60,314 bases of DNA from an uncultured Lentisphaeria bacterium (GCA_949282965.1 CASDQW010000052.1:1-60314), one strand, 5' to 3'. Numbered from the stretch's first letter, positions 34,856-44,691 are shown. The notes: generated by a model not told the origin, from the sequence alone. Made by a program: numbers and translations.

Positions 34856-36331
34856 ATGGCGGCAGCAGACAAGACGATTTCCGCCGCCGCGATCGAAGCG
34901 GCGGCCGCGGCGGCGCGGATGCGCGGTGGCGGACGCTTTACGCTGGCGGAGGTGCTGACGGGATTGCCGGAGGAGGCGGTGCGGGACGAACTGGCGGAGC
35001 GGGTGTCGCGGCTGCTGGAGTCGGACGAAACGTTGTTCTGGGATGAAGCCGGTGAACGGTTTGCCGGGCGGGCGGAGTTTTTCTCCGGGGCGGAATTTCT
35101 GATTACGCCGGATGAACTGGAAATCGAGGCGGGGATTCTGATTCCCGGGCACCGGTTTGCGCCGTTTGTGTCGGCGGAGGTATTTCCGTCGGAGGTGGCG
35201 CTGTCGGATGAAGCCGACGGGCAGGCGTTGCCGCGACGGTATTACGAAGGAGAACTGGCGACGCTTTTTCCCTATCACATGCTGCTGGGATCGGAGCAGG
35301 TGTTTGATTTCTTCATTGCGGAGGATCCGGCCAACCGGGAGGCGGTGTCCCGTACCGGAAGCGGGAAGGAGCTGACGCTGCACGTTTTTGACATGCGGGA
35401 TTTTTACGACAGACACGCCTTTTCCACCGGCGATGCGCTGTTATGCACCGTGCGGGATTGGAGCCGGGGAGCGGTCAGTTGCCGTTTCCTCTCCGGCGAG
35501 GCGCGCCGGAATGGTGCGATCCGGGACTGGTGCGGGCAGTTTGCCGGGGCTCTGGAACGGGTGATCGACCGTTTCGAACAGTATTTCGATATTCCGGAAC
35601 AGCTGGCGTGGAGTTTTTTTGAAGACGGAGCGTTGCTGCGAAACGGTGCGCAGGCCGCCTCCCTGGACGAATTCATCCGGATGACCGATCGGATTGAAGT
35701 GGCCTACGACGCCGGACACACCGCGCTGGCCCGCCGGAGCGCGGAATCGGAGATCGACGATGACGGTGCGATCGTGCCGGACGGGGTGCGGGTTTCCCGC
35801 GGCATGACCGACAGTCTGGCTGGAATTCTGCAGGAGCTGGGGTTGGCGATCACGCCGGTGGAGATCGACGGCTTCATTCTGGATTGCTGCTATTACCGGG
35901 AATTCGATTTTGAAAGTTTTTTTGCCCGTTGCTTCGGGCGGGAGCCGCTGGCATTCGCCGACGAGGCGCAGGAGGCGGTTTTCCGCAATTACGTGGAGGA
36001 TCGCTGGGAGGAATTGACCGGCAATTACAACCGGACGGACGACGAGCCGAAGGCGGAGCTGCGCAGTTCCATTCTGGATCTTGTGGAAACCCGGCTGGAA
36101 TTTCTGAACGCGCTCCGGGAGGCGCCGGATGCGGCAGCGAAACTGCCGGAGCCGGAGATGCGGCACCTGGCGGAGCTGGCTTTGTATCTGGATGAACTGC
36201 TGCGGTTGCTGAATTCGCCCGAGCACACGCTCGCGCCGGAGGAGGCCGATGCAATGAATGAAACCATCGCCGGCGTCGAAGAAACGCAGGAACATCTGCT
36301 GGAACACCTTGACGGGCATCTGGCGGAATGA
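34856..36331 (+). CDS. Conserved-looking protein of unknown function in the truB operon
   Basis: A 491-aa acidic, Ala- and Glu-rich protein without signal peptide or membrane helix. I do not recognise a family. The N-terminal 70 residues look like a small winged-helix domain (RFTLAEVLTGLPEEAVRDEL). A central region contains LHVFDMRDFYDRH and GDALLCTVRDWSRGAVSC, which might be an OB- or S1-like barrel. The C-terminus is helical (about 380-485). It starts 3 nt after truB with GGGAGT upstream, so it is almost certainly cotranslated with the ribosome maturation genes. A role in RNA or ribosome biology is a guess from position. Confidence 0.75.
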   Translation: MAAADKTISAAAIEAAAAAARMRGGGRFTLAEVLTGLPEEAVRDELAERVSRLLESDETLFWDEAGERFAGRAEFFSGAEFLITPDELEIEAGILIPGHRFAPFVSAEVFPSEVALSDEADGQALPRRYYEGELATLFPYHMLLGSEQVFDFFIAEDPANREAVSRTGSGKELTLHVFDMRDFYDRHAFSTGDALLCTVRDWSRGAVSCRFLSGEARRNGAIRDWCGQFAGALERVIDRFEQYFDIPEQLAWSFFEDGALLRNGAQAASLDEFIRMTDRIEVAYDAGHTALARRSAESEIDDDGAIVPDGVRVSRGMTDSLAGILQELGLAITPVEIDGFILDCCYYREFDFESFFARCFGREPLAFADEAQEAVFRNYVEDRWEELTGNYNRTDDEPKAELRSSILDLVETRLEFLNALREAPDAAAKLPEPEMRHLAELALYLDELLRLLNSPEHTLAPEEADAMNETIAGVEETQEHLLEHLDGHLAE

Positions 36332-36374
36332 AGAGAAATCGGAACCCTTACTACGATGATACGGAGTGGAAGAG

Positions 36375-37958
36375 ATGAGTGAAAAAGAATTGGTCAGCGG
36401 CAACGAGGCGATCGCCCGGGCCGCCTTGGACAGCGGTCTGTGCCTGGGGGTCGGTTACCCCGGGACACCGTCTTCGGAAATTCTCGAAAACGTTGCGCCG
36501 CTCGGCGGCCGGGCCGAATGGGCGCCGAATGAAAAAGTGGCGCTGGAGGTCGGCATCGGCGTCGCTTTCGCCCGTGGCCGCAGCATTGTGACGATGAAGC
36601 ACGTGGGGTTGAACGTTGCGGCGGACCCGCTTTTCACCATCGCCTATTCGGGCACGCCCGGGGGGCTGGTGATCGTTTCCGCCGACGACCCCGGGATGGC
36701 GTCCAGCCAGAACGAACAGGACAACCGGCGTTACGCCGTCGCCGCGGGGGTGCCGATGCTGGAGCCTTCGGATTCACAGGAGGCGTATGATTACACGATC
36801 CGCGCGTTTGAACTGGCCGAACGCTACCGCTGTCCGGTATTGCTGCGGATGACGACCCGGGTCTGCCATTCCAAGGGGGCGCTGATCCGCCGGCCGAACG
36901 CTTCGCCGGCGCCGGCGATCGCGTATGAGAAAGACGTGCAGTCCAATGTGATGATTCCCGCCTACGCCCGTATCGCGCACCGGAAACTGCGGGCGAAACT
37001 GGCGGAGCTGGCCCGATTCAATGAAGAAGGGGAATTTATTCACGAGGATCGCGGTTCGGATGAACTCGGTATCATCGCCACGGGGATTTCCTATCAGCAT
37101 GCGCGCGACGCCGCCCCCGAAGCCTCGGTATTGAAACTGGGGATGACGTATCCGTTGCCGCTGGAACGGATCCGGAAATTCGCCTCCGGTGTGAAGCGCT
37201 GCGTCGTGCTGGAAGAAGGCGATCCGGTGCTGGTGGAGGCCTGTCTTGCCGCCGGAGTCAAGGTGGAGGGCAAGGCGGAGATGTACCGCTTCGGCGAACT
37301 TTCGGTGGGGCGGGTCCGGCGGATTCTGGCCGGAGACACGACGCCGGAAGCCGCTCCGCCGGCGGGAAAGCCGCCGCAGCTCTGCGTCGGCTGTCCGCAT
37401 CGGCGCACGTACGAGGTGCTGCGGGATTTCGGCTGCATCGTGGCCGGGGACATCGGGTGTTACACGCTGGGGGTGCTGCCGCCGTTTGAAGCGGTGGATA
37501 CCTGCGTCTGCATGGGGGCGAGCATCACTACCGGGTTGGGAATGCGGCATGCGCTGCCGGAAGCGGAGGCGCGCCGGGTGGTCAGTGTCATCGGCGACAG
37601 CACGTTTCTGCATACCGGGATCAACGGCATTGTGGAAATGGTGTACAACCGGCCGGCAACCGGCCACGTGGTGATCATTCTGGACAATTCGACCACGGCG
37701 ATGACCGGGATGCAGGAAAATCCCGCCACCGGCCGCAAACTGGATCACACCCCCGCACCGAAAGTGGTGATTGAAGACGTGGTCCGGGCGATCGGCGTGG
37801 ACCATGTGGACATCTGCGATCCGACGCTGGACCGGGAGCACTTCGCAGGGATTCTGAAGGAACGTCTGGCATCGAACGATCTGAGTGTCATTATTGCACG
37901 CCGTCCGTGCATTCTGGCCGCGGCGAAGGCCAGGGCTTACCAGCTGGGAGGAAAATGA
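36375..37958 (+). CDS. iorA: Indolepyruvate ferredoxin oxidoreductase alpha subunit lacking its ferredoxin domain
   Basis: A 527-aa thiamine-diphosphate enzyme that converts aryl-pyruvates to arylacetyl-CoA with reduction of ferredoxin, or the reverse. The pyrimidine-binding domain begins NEAIARAALDSGLCLGVGYPGTPSSE; ThDP binding is in GDIGCYTLGVLPPF, GDSTFLHTGINGIVE and LDNSTTAMTGMQ. The usual C-terminal pair of [4Fe-4S] clusters is missing: the protein stops 16 residues after IIARRP, and no CxxCxxC motif is present. The start at 36375 has GGAG 8 nt upstream. The stop overlaps iorB by ATGA. It lies 43 nt after the unknown protein. Confidence 0.9.
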   Translation: MSEKELVSGNEAIARAALDSGLCLGVGYPGTPSSEILENVAPLGGRAEWAPNEKVALEVGIGVAFARGRSIVTMKHVGLNVAADPLFTIAYSGTPGGLVIVSADDPGMASSQNEQDNRRYAVAAGVPMLEPSDSQEAYDYTIRAFELAERYRCPVLLRMTTRVCHSKGALIRRPNASPAPAIAYEKDVQSNVMIPAYARIAHRKLRAKLAELARFNEEGEFIHEDRGSDELGIIATGISYQHARDAAPEASVLKLGMTYPLPLERIRKFASGVKRCVVLEEGDPVLVEACLAAGVKVEGKAEMYRFGELSVGRVRRILAGDTTPEAAPPAGKPPQLCVGCPHRRTYEVLRDFGCIVAGDIGCYTLGVLPPFEAVDTCVCMGASITTGLGMRHALPEAEARRVVSVIGDSTFLHTGINGIVEMVYNRPATGHVVIILDNSTTAMTGMQENPATGRKLDHTPAPKVVIEDVVRAIGVDHVDICDPTLDREHFAGILKERLASNDLSVIIARRPCILAAAKARAYQLGGK

Positions 37959-38449
37959 GCGTTATGGGAAAAGTCGTGAATATCACCGTGGCCGGTCTTG
38001 GCGGACAGGGGGTGTTGAAGGTAACCGACATTCTGGCGGAAGTGCTCTTTGACGCCGGGTTCGACGTCAAGAAGAGCGAGGTGCACGGGATGAGTCAGCG
38101 GGGCGGTTCGGTATCGAGTGAAGTTCGTTTCGGGGACCGGGTGTACAGTCCGATGGTGCCTGCCGGAGAGACGGATTATCTGCTGGTGCTGGACGCGACC
38201 CAGGTGGAGGTCAATCTCGGCAAATTGCGTGCCGGCGGCGTTCTGATTACGCCCGAAGACGTGCCGCTGTCGGAGCTGGAAAATCCGAAGGCGGCGAATA
38301 TTTTGATGCTGGGGGCGCTGAGTTGTCATTTCGAACTGCCGGAGGAATTGTGGTTGAAGCACATTCGCCGCAATCTTCCGGAAAAGCTGCATGAGTTGAA
38401 TATTGCCGCTTTCCGTCTGGGGCGGCGGGGGAAGAGTGCGGGCCGGTAA
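37955..38449 (+). CDS. iorB: Indolepyruvate ferredoxin oxidoreductase beta subunit
   Basis: A 164-aa gamma-domain subunit of the 2-oxoacid:ferredoxin oxidoreductase family. ITVAGLGGQGVLKVTDILAE and KKSEVHGMSQRGGSVSSEVR are characteristic. It is shorter than the common 190-200 aa. The ATG at 37955 forms an ATGA overlap with iorA; ATG 37964 is also possible. It forms the heterodimer with IorA and contributes the CoA and ThDP-contact surface. No Fe-S motif is present here either. Confidence 0.9.
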   Translation: MSVMGKVVNITVAGLGGQGVLKVTDILAEVLFDAGFDVKKSEVHGMSQRGGSVSSEVRFGDRVYSPMVPAGETDYLLVLDATQVEVNLGKLRAGGVLITPEDVPLSELENPKAANILMLGALSCHFELPEELWLKHIRRNLPEKLHELNIAAFRLGRRGKSAGR

Positions 38450-38491
38450 CCTGTTCCGTCGATGGATGCGAACAAGCAAAGGAGAGGTGTT

Positions 38492-38923
38492 ATGAAGTTG
38501 ATCAAACAGTTGTCGCTCTTTGTGGAGAACAAGCCGGGCAGTTTGAACGCGGTCTGCCAGGTATTGAAGGATCATCAGATCAATATCCGGACGCTGTCGC
38601 TGGCGGACACCCAGCAGTTCGGCATTCTCCGGCTGCTGGTGAAGGAACACGAAAAGGCCCGCGCGGCCCTGGAAGCGGCGGGATTCATTGTCAAATCCAC
38701 CGACGTGCTGGCGCTGCCGGTGAGCGACCGCCCGGGCGGGCTGGCGGACATTCTGGACGTGCTGGACCGCAATCAGATGAGCGTTGAATACATGTATGCG
38801 TTCACCTTCGGGCGCAGCGAAAGCGCGGTGATGGTGTTCCGGTTCGAGGAGCCGGAACGGGCGTTGAAGGCGTTGACCGACGCCGGAGTGCCGGCGGTTT
38901 CAGAATTTGAACTGTTCGCATGA
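38492..38923 (+). CDS. Tandem ACT-domain protein
   Basis: A 143-aa protein with two ACT domains, KQLSLFVENKPGSLNAVCQ (about 5-70) and LALPVSDRPGGLADILDVL (about 72-140). ACT pairs bind amino acids and regulate enzymes. Such proteins are commonly found beside paaK and ior genes and probably sense an aromatic or branched-chain amino acid. The ATG at 38492 has AGGAGAGG upstream; the open frame to 38462 has no support. Confidence 0.9.
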   Translation: MKLIKQLSLFVENKPGSLNAVCQVLKDHQINIRTLSLADTQQFGILRLLVKEHEKARAALEAAGFIVKSTDVLALPVSDRPGGLADILDVLDRNQMSVEYMYAFTFGRSESAVMVFRFEEPERALKALTDAGVPAVSEFELFA

Positions 38924-38962
38924 ACGTAAAGCGCCGGGACATGAGCCCGGATTGTGGAAAAA

Positions 38963-40291
38963 ATGAATCCATTTTTGATTGAAAACCGGATTTTCGATCC
39001 GGCGGCGGAGTGCATGGATCCGGCCGAGCGCCGGGCGTTGCAACTGGAACGGCTGCGGAATGCGGTCAGACATGCCGGCAACATTCCTTTTTACCGGCAG
39101 AAATTTACGGAAATGGGAATTACGCCGGAGTCCATTCGGTCATTGGACGACCTCCGGCGGCTGCCGTTCACGACCAAACAGGATCTGCGGGATCATTATC
39201 CTTTCGGTTTTTTCGCGGTGCCGCGTTCCGAACTGGTGCGGATTCACGCGTCCAGCGGTACGACGGGGAAACCGACGTTCGTCGGCTACACCCGCAACGA
39301 TCTGAAACTGTGGTCGGAATTGTGCGCGCGTTTTCTGGTCGGCGGCGGTTTGACGCCGGATCAGGTGGCGCAGGTCTCCTTCGGATACGGGTTGTTCACC
39401 GGGGGATTCGGGCTGCATTACGGGATCGAACGGGTGGGGGCGGCGGTCATTCCCGCCTCCAGTGGCAATACCCAGCGGCAGGTGCTGCTGCTCAAGGATG
39501 CGCAGGTCAATACTTTGATCTGTACGCCCAGCTACGCCTTGAACCTGATCGACGTGCTGCGGGACCAGGGGCTGAAACCCGGCGATCTGGCGCTGCGCTA
39601 TGCCCATTTCGGCGGCGAACAGTGGACGGAGGACATGCGGCGGGCGATCGAAGAGGCGCTGGGCATCCGGGCGTTCAACAATTACGGACTTTCGGAGATC
39701 ATCGGTCCCGGCGTCAGCGGCGAATGCGCGGCGCGGACCGGAATGCACATCCAGGAGGACCACTTTATCGTCGAGTGCGTCGATCCGCATACGCTGGAAC
39801 CGGTGGCCCCGGGTGAAGAGGGGGAACTGGTGATCACGGCCCTGACCAAGGAAGCCTGTCCGATCATCCGTTACCGGACGCGCGACCTGGCGCGGTTGCT
39901 GGAAGGCGATTGTCCCTGCGGCCGGACGACTCGCAGAATGAGCCGGGTCAAGGGCCGGACGGACGACATGATGATCATTCGCGGAGTCAACGTATTCCCC
40001 TCCCAGGTGGAGGAGGCGCTGCTCCGGGTGGGCGGGACCGCGCCGCATTACGTCATTGAGCTGTACCGCCCGCACAATCTGGACGAGGCGGTGGTCAAGG
40101 TGGAAATGCGGGCGCAGGAATTCTCCGACAAGATGGAGGAACTGCACCGGCTGCGCGACCGGATTTCGCGGGAAATCACCGGCATTACCGGGATTCACTT
40201 CCAGGTGGAGCTGGTGGAACCCAACTCGCTGGAGCGTTCCACCGGCAAGGTGAAGCGCGTGATCGACAAGCGGGGACTCAAGATCGATTGA
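38963..40291 (+). CDS. paaK: Phenylacetate-CoA ligase
   Basis: A 442-aa AMP-forming acyl-CoA ligase. IHASSGTTGKPTFVGYT is the P-loop, HFGGEQWTEDMR, NNYGLSEIIGPGVSGEC and IIRYRTRDLARLL are ANL-family motifs, and RSTGKVKRVIDKRG holds the C-terminal catalytic Lys. With IorAB it links aryl-pyruvates to free arylacetates in either direction. A GTG at 38954 is an alternative start; neither has a strong ribosome site. Cytoplasmic. Confidence 0.93.
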   Translation: MNPFLIENRIFDPAAECMDPAERRALQLERLRNAVRHAGNIPFYRQKFTEMGITPESIRSLDDLRRLPFTTKQDLRDHYPFGFFAVPRSELVRIHASSGTTGKPTFVGYTRNDLKLWSELCARFLVGGGLTPDQVAQVSFGYGLFTGGFGLHYGIERVGAAVIPASSGNTQRQVLLLKDAQVNTLICTPSYALNLIDVLRDQGLKPGDLALRYAHFGGEQWTEDMRRAIEEALGIRAFNNYGLSEIIGPGVSGECAARTGMHIQEDHFIVECVDPHTLEPVAPGEEGELVITALTKEACPIIRYRTRDLARLLEGDCPCGRTTRRMSRVKGRTDDMMIIRGVNVFPSQVEEALLRVGGTAPHYVIELYRPHNLDEAVVKVEMRAQEFSDKMEELHRLRDRISREITGITGIHFQVELVEPNSLERSTGKVKRVIDKRGLKID

Positions 40292-40419
40292 CGGTGGCGT
40301 TCGGACGGACGGGAAGGCGGCGGTCGGGACTGGTTTGACGGTACGCATCGCCGCCGGATACGCACCGCCTCCGGAGCGGATCGGTGCACAAGTTCAACGG
40401 CAAAAGAATGGCGGTAAAC

Positions 40420-42363
40420 ATGAACCATTTTCGAGTGCAGGATTTGCCGCAGCGTTTTCAGGAAAAGAAATTTCTGCTGGGGGTCAATTACTGGCCGCGC
40501 CGGAGCGGCGTTCGGATGTGGCGCCGGTTCGAGCCGGTCGAGATCGATGCGGAGTTCGCCCAGATCCGGGAACTCGGTATGGATACGGTGCGGGTGTTTC
40601 CGCTGTGGGACGATTTTCAGCCGATTTACGAGCTTCCCGGGTGCGAAAACCAGCCGCGGACCATCGGTATGCGCCATGACTGGAAAGTCTCTCCGGCGCT
40701 CAATCCCGAAATGATGGATCCGGAAATGTTCCGGAAATTCGACCAGGTCGTGGAGCTGGCCGGCAAACATCAGCTGAAGCTGATCGTGGCCCTGATGACG
40801 GCGTGGATGAGCGGGACTTTGTTCAATCCCGCCTGGAAGAACGGGCGCAATCTCTTCCGCGATCCCTTCATGGTGAAATACCAGATGCTCTACTGTCGGG
40901 CGTTCGCCGCCCGCTATGCCGGACGGCCGGAGATTCTGGCGTGGGAATACGGCAATGAACAGAATTGCGCGGACCATTGCGATTCTCCGGAAACCGCCTG
41001 GGTCTGGATGCATGCGGTTGCCGCGGAATTGCGTCTGCGCGACCCGGAAACGCCCGTCGGCGCCGGAATGCACGGATTGCGGCACGTGCCGTCGCCGCAG
41101 GCGCCGTGGGGGATTGCCGACTGCGCCGACGCGGTGGATTTTCTGACGACGCACCCGTACCCGGAATTTACACCGGGGTGTTTCAGGGACAAGCTGACGT
41201 CGCTGCGGGCCAATTTGCACGCGACGGCGGAAAGCCGTTACGTGGCGGATCTGGGAAAACGCCCGACACTGTGCGAGGAAACGGGGACGCTGGGCAGCAG
41301 CATTCTTTCGGAGCCGCTGAGCGCGGCGTATCTGCGGATGCGGCTGTACAGCCTCTTCGCCAACGGCGTGGCCGGGTGCCTCTGGTGGTGCTACAGTGAT
41401 TTCCTCTGCGCCGATGAGCTGCCCTACCGCGACGTGCAGATGGAGAACAACGGTCTTGCCCTGACCCGTAACGATGGCAGTCCCCGCCCCGCCGCCGGGG
41501 AAATGCGCCGGTTTCACCAGGTGGTCGAGCAGTTCGGGGGGCGTTTGCCGGAGCAGGAGCGTCGGGCGGCCATTCTGGTCAGCGACTTGAACGACGACTG
41601 GCTGGCGGCATTCAATTGTCTGGTGCTTTGTACGCAGGCGGGATTTTCGCCCGCGATCGTACGGCCGGGATACGATGATCTTTCACCCTACCGGCTGCTG
41701 CTGGCGCCGTCGCTCACCGGGCTGGCGCCGCTCTCCGTACCGGCCTGGGAGGCGGTGCAGAAGGCGGTGGCGGCCGGCTGTGTGCTGTATGTTTCCGGGG
41801 ATGGCGTCAGTCTGACCGGGTGCGACCGGCTTTTCGGCATTCTGGAAATGGAGAAGATCCCGCTGCGGGACGGACAGGAAAATATCCGTTTTGACTGCGG
41901 ATTTGAGTACGCCGTCCAGGCGACATTCGGTGCCCGTATTCACGCCTGCGACGCGGAGATCATGGCCCGTTCCACCGACGGTGCGCCGGTCATGGTGCGG
42001 CACGCCTGCGGAAAGGGCACCGCGTGTTTCCTCACCCTGCCGCTGGAAAAATCCCTGGCGGAAACCATCGACGCTCCGGAAACGGTTCCGGCGTGGCGGC
42101 TGTACCGGCAGTTGCGCGATCTGGCCGGTTTGACGCCGGTGGCCGATTTCGACGATCCCCAGTGCGAGCGGTACTGGAATCCGGACCGGCCCGGGCATGG
42201 CTGGCTGACCGTGATCAACCATCGCCGGGAAAGCGTTTCCGGCGAGCTGCTCTGTCCACGGCCGCCCGTCGCGGTACGGCCGGTTGCGGGCGAGGGGGAT
42301 TTTTCCGGGAACTGTCTGACGCTGGCGCCGCTGCAGGCGGTGATTCTCGAAATTACCTGGTGA
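40420..42363 (+). CDS. Cytoplasmic TIM-barrel glycoside hydrolase (GH5/GH42-like)
   Basis: A 647-aa protein without signal peptide. The N-terminal 370 residues form a clan-A-like barrel: LGVNYWPRRSG, then WEYGNEQN with the probable acid/base Glu180, and PTLCEETGTLG with the probable nucleophile Glu286 or Glu287. The remainder resembles the trimerisation (glutamine-amidotransferase-like) and beta domains of beta-galactosidases. It acts on imported oligosaccharides; substrate unknown. The start is uncertain (ATG 40408 or GTG 40384 also in frame). It follows paaK by 128 bp and ends at a strong terminator. Confidence 0.82.
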   Translation: MNHFRVQDLPQRFQEKKFLLGVNYWPRRSGVRMWRRFEPVEIDAEFAQIRELGMDTVRVFPLWDDFQPIYELPGCENQPRTIGMRHDWKVSPALNPEMMDPEMFRKFDQVVELAGKHQLKLIVALMTAWMSGTLFNPAWKNGRNLFRDPFMVKYQMLYCRAFAARYAGRPEILAWEYGNEQNCADHCDSPETAWVWMHAVAAELRLRDPETPVGAGMHGLRHVPSPQAPWGIADCADAVDFLTTHPYPEFTPGCFRDKLTSLRANLHATAESRYVADLGKRPTLCEETGTLGSSILSEPLSAAYLRMRLYSLFANGVAGCLWWCYSDFLCADELPYRDVQMENNGLALTRNDGSPRPAAGEMRRFHQVVEQFGGRLPEQERRAAILVSDLNDDWLAAFNCLVLCTQAGFSPAIVRPGYDDLSPYRLLLAPSLTGLAPLSVPAWEAVQKAVAAGCVLYVSGDGVSLTGCDRLFGILEMEKIPLRDGQENIRFDCGFEYAVQATFGARIHACDAEIMARSTDGAPVMVRHACGKGTACFLTLPLEKSLAETIDAPETVPAWRLYRQLRDLAGLTPVADFDDPQCERYWNPDRPGHGWLTVINHRRESVSGELLCPRPPVAVRPVAGEGDFSGNCLTLAPLQAVILEITW

Positions 42364-42406
42364 AAAACGCTCCGGTCCGGATGGAATGAGCCGGACCGGA
42401 GGTTTT
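42363..42406. terminator. Bidirectional rho-independent terminator
   Basis: Perfect 11-bp arms CTCCGGTCCGG (42370-42380) and CCGGACCGGAG (42391-42401) with a 10-nt loop. TTTT follows on the plus strand (42403-42406), and AAAAA at 42363-42367 gives a T-run on the minus strand. It separates the converging glycosidase and polysaccharide lyase genes. Confidence 0.93.
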
Positions 42407-44688
42407 CAATGCCGGACGACGGGATCGGGAGTGAAGGCGACTTCGCTGGTTTTTCCATTCGGGAAATGCAGTTTTACGCCGTCGGCGGTCTGCTCCACCC
42501 GGGGCAGCTCCGATTCCGTACCGGTACGATACGGCAGCAGAACGCTGATGAGTTCCATTTCCCGGCTTTTCTCCGGCGAGGACGCGCGAAAATGCCAGGT
42601 GTCGGGCCGGGTACGTTCCCGTGTCCGGATCGGTTCCGGATCAAATTTCATGCTGCTGCTGAACTTCCATGGAGTTCGGGCGAAAAAATAAACGTCCATG
42701 GCCGCGTTCGGACGGACGATGCGGATTTTTTGAGCTGTCTCGTCAACGATGCCCGGCGATACCGCGTGCAAATTGTATTCAAAAATATGTTCCTGTTTGC
42801 TGCGGCAGCGGTCGCGGATGATGAAAATACCCGGTTTGAGATGCACGATGGTACGTTCCGCCATGGAAAAATCCGGATAGGCCGCCGCCGCTTCACCGAC
42901 GGCAATGTCGTAGCGGGGATGCGTTTCAAAACGGGTAATTTCTCCTTTTGCCTCCGGTCCGGGCAACTGTCCCTGTCCCCCGTCAACGGTGATGCCGCAG
43001 CGGGATTTGGTCTCGCGGGTCCACCGGGCGTGATGGGGACTGTCATAACAGTCATAATAGCCGGTGGAGATGGCCAGCGGTTCTCCATACGCTTCCACCA
43101 TGATGCAGTTCTGACTCCGGTGATGGTGGGATACCGCTCCGAACGGATTGCTCTGGAAAAGCAGCGCCACGTCCTGGGAAAAATTCTGCAGATCGTTTCG
43201 CATCACCACGAATCCAATGCCCGGAAACAACCATGCGGTCGAAAGGTGCGACAAATTCGGCGGCGGCAGTTCCGATGGGCGACAGACCACGCGCCAGATG
43301 CCCGGCAGCGGCCGGTTGCCCAGTTCCCTGGCCGGTTTAAGAAAATCCGGGTTGTTGAAATAACAGGCCAGAATCTGCAGCACTTCCGCCTGGGCGTGAG
43401 CGTTGGAGCCGTCTCCGAAACTGCCGAGTTTCGATTTGCCCGGCCAGCCGATCAGCGGATAATAACCGGTATTGCGGAAAAACGGTTTCACTCCGAGATC
43501 GATTCCGGCAACGGTGCGTAAATTATAAAGCAGCGTCAGAATCGGTTCCAGATAATACGCCCAGTATGCGGCGCCTTCATTCCAGCCGCCGTCGTCTTTG
43601 CCCCACACCGGCGTAACCGTCATGAAGACCGTCAGGGCATAGTCCAGAATTTCTTTCATGTCCGGATGCTCGCGGAGCAGGATCAGCGAGGCGTTGATGC
43701 TGTAGATCAGGAAGCTGTTGGCATGGCTTTCATAGGGATTGGCGTCCATCGGCCGCCCGCGGAGATAATCATACATCTGCCGGGTGCGAAGCTTCATGGA
43801 GCGCTCCACCCGTTCGCGCTCTTCGCCGGAAAACAATTCATAAGTCCAGGTGTAGGCGGGTACCCCGTTCTTCAGAATCCACCGGGCCGGTTCATCATTG
43901 TGCCACAGGGACGTCGATCCGTCCGGATCCCATTCCGTGAAAAAATACAGAATCCGCCGCCTGGCTTCCTGTCCGAAAACCGGATCCCCGGTCAGCAGAT
44001 AGGCCAACGCCATTTCCTGCATCCGATCCTGATCCGGACGGGTGGCACGGAAAATCCGGGTGTATATCGCCTGCCGTTCCGGATTACTGCGCGGCGGCAG
44101 GAACTCCGGCTCCGGTACCAGTTCCCGGTCGATGTGGGGCCGCAGCCGGTTACAGAGATCGCGGGTGAATTCCCGCAGGTCTCCCTCCGCCGCCCGGCGA
44201 CGGATTTCCGGAATCATGGCGGCCGTTACCATCAGGCGCGGATGCTGTGCCGGAATGTGCGCCGCCACCGTGTCCAGATTCGGAAACGCATATTCCGGAA
44301 TGTCGGGCGGAACGACGAATCGACGGCTCTTGCTCCAGACCGGCGACTGCTCCGGCGACAGTACCGCGTAACGCCAGAACCAGGTGCCTGGTGTCAGTTT
44401 CCGGCCCGGAATGTACATGTGGCGGTCAAGCCTTACCCGGGTCGCGTTTCGGAATTGCGGATCGGCGGCGTATTCCAGACGGTAGGTATATTTCCCGGGT
44501 TTCCAGTCGGCCGGCCGGGTAAAGACGAAGGCGGGCGGATTGACGCTTAATACGGTGCCGTCCTCCGGGGTAAAGGGAAAATCCTTCAGAAAAACCGGTT
44601 CCCGGTCCACCTGCGGCGCAGCGGCGGCCGCGGCGGTCAGCAGAAGCGCGGCGTACAGCAGAACCGCTCCAGACAGTTTCCATCCCAT
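42406..44688 (-). CDS. Secreted heparinase II/III-like polysaccharide lyase
   Basis: A 760-aa protein. Residues 1-24 are a signal peptide (MGWKLSGAVLLYAALLLTAA). A beta-sandwich-like part with NPPAFVFTRPADW (about 30-130) matches the DUF4962-type N-terminus, an alpha-toroid follows (170-480; YESHANSFLIYSINASL, GWNEGAAYWAYY), and the heparinase II/III beta domain (500-720) carries SHHHRSQNCIMVEAYGEPL. Asn, Tyr and His in these segments would act in beta-elimination of uronic-acid glycans. It lies 3 nt behind a prepilin-like gene with which it must be cotranscribed. Confidence 0.85.
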   Translation of the reverse strand: MGWKLSGAVLLYAALLLTAAAAAAPQVDREPVFLKDFPFTPEDGTVLSVNPPAFVFTRPADWKPGKYTYRLEYAADPQFRNATRVRLDRHMYIPGRKLTPGTWFWRYAVLSPEQSPVWSKSRRFVVPPDIPEYAFPNLDTVAAHIPAQHPRLMVTAAMIPEIRRRAAEGDLREFTRDLCNRLRPHIDRELVPEPEFLPPRSNPERQAIYTRIFRATRPDQDRMQEMALAYLLTGDPVFGQEARRRILYFFTEWDPDGSTSLWHNDEPARWILKNGVPAYTWTYELFSGEERERVERSMKLRTRQMYDYLRGRPMDANPYESHANSFLIYSINASLILLREHPDMKEILDYALTVFMTVTPVWGKDDGGWNEGAAYWAYYLEPILTLLYNLRTVAGIDLGVKPFFRNTGYYPLIGWPGKSKLGSFGDGSNAHAQAEVLQILACYFNNPDFLKPARELGNRPLPGIWRVVCRPSELPPPNLSHLSTAWLFPGIGFVVMRNDLQNFSQDVALLFQSNPFGAVSHHHRSQNCIMVEAYGEPLAISTGYYDCYDSPHHARWTRETKSRCGITVDGGQGQLPGPEAKGEITRFETHPRYDIAVGEAAAAYPDFSMAERTIVHLKPGIFIIRDRCRSKQEHIFEYNLHAVSPGIVDETAQKIRIVRPNAAMDVYFFARTPWKFSSSMKFDPEPIRTRERTRPDTWHFRASSPEKSREMELISVLLPYRTGTESELPRVEQTADGVKLHFPNGKTSEVAFTPDPVVRH

Positions 44689-44691
44689 CGT

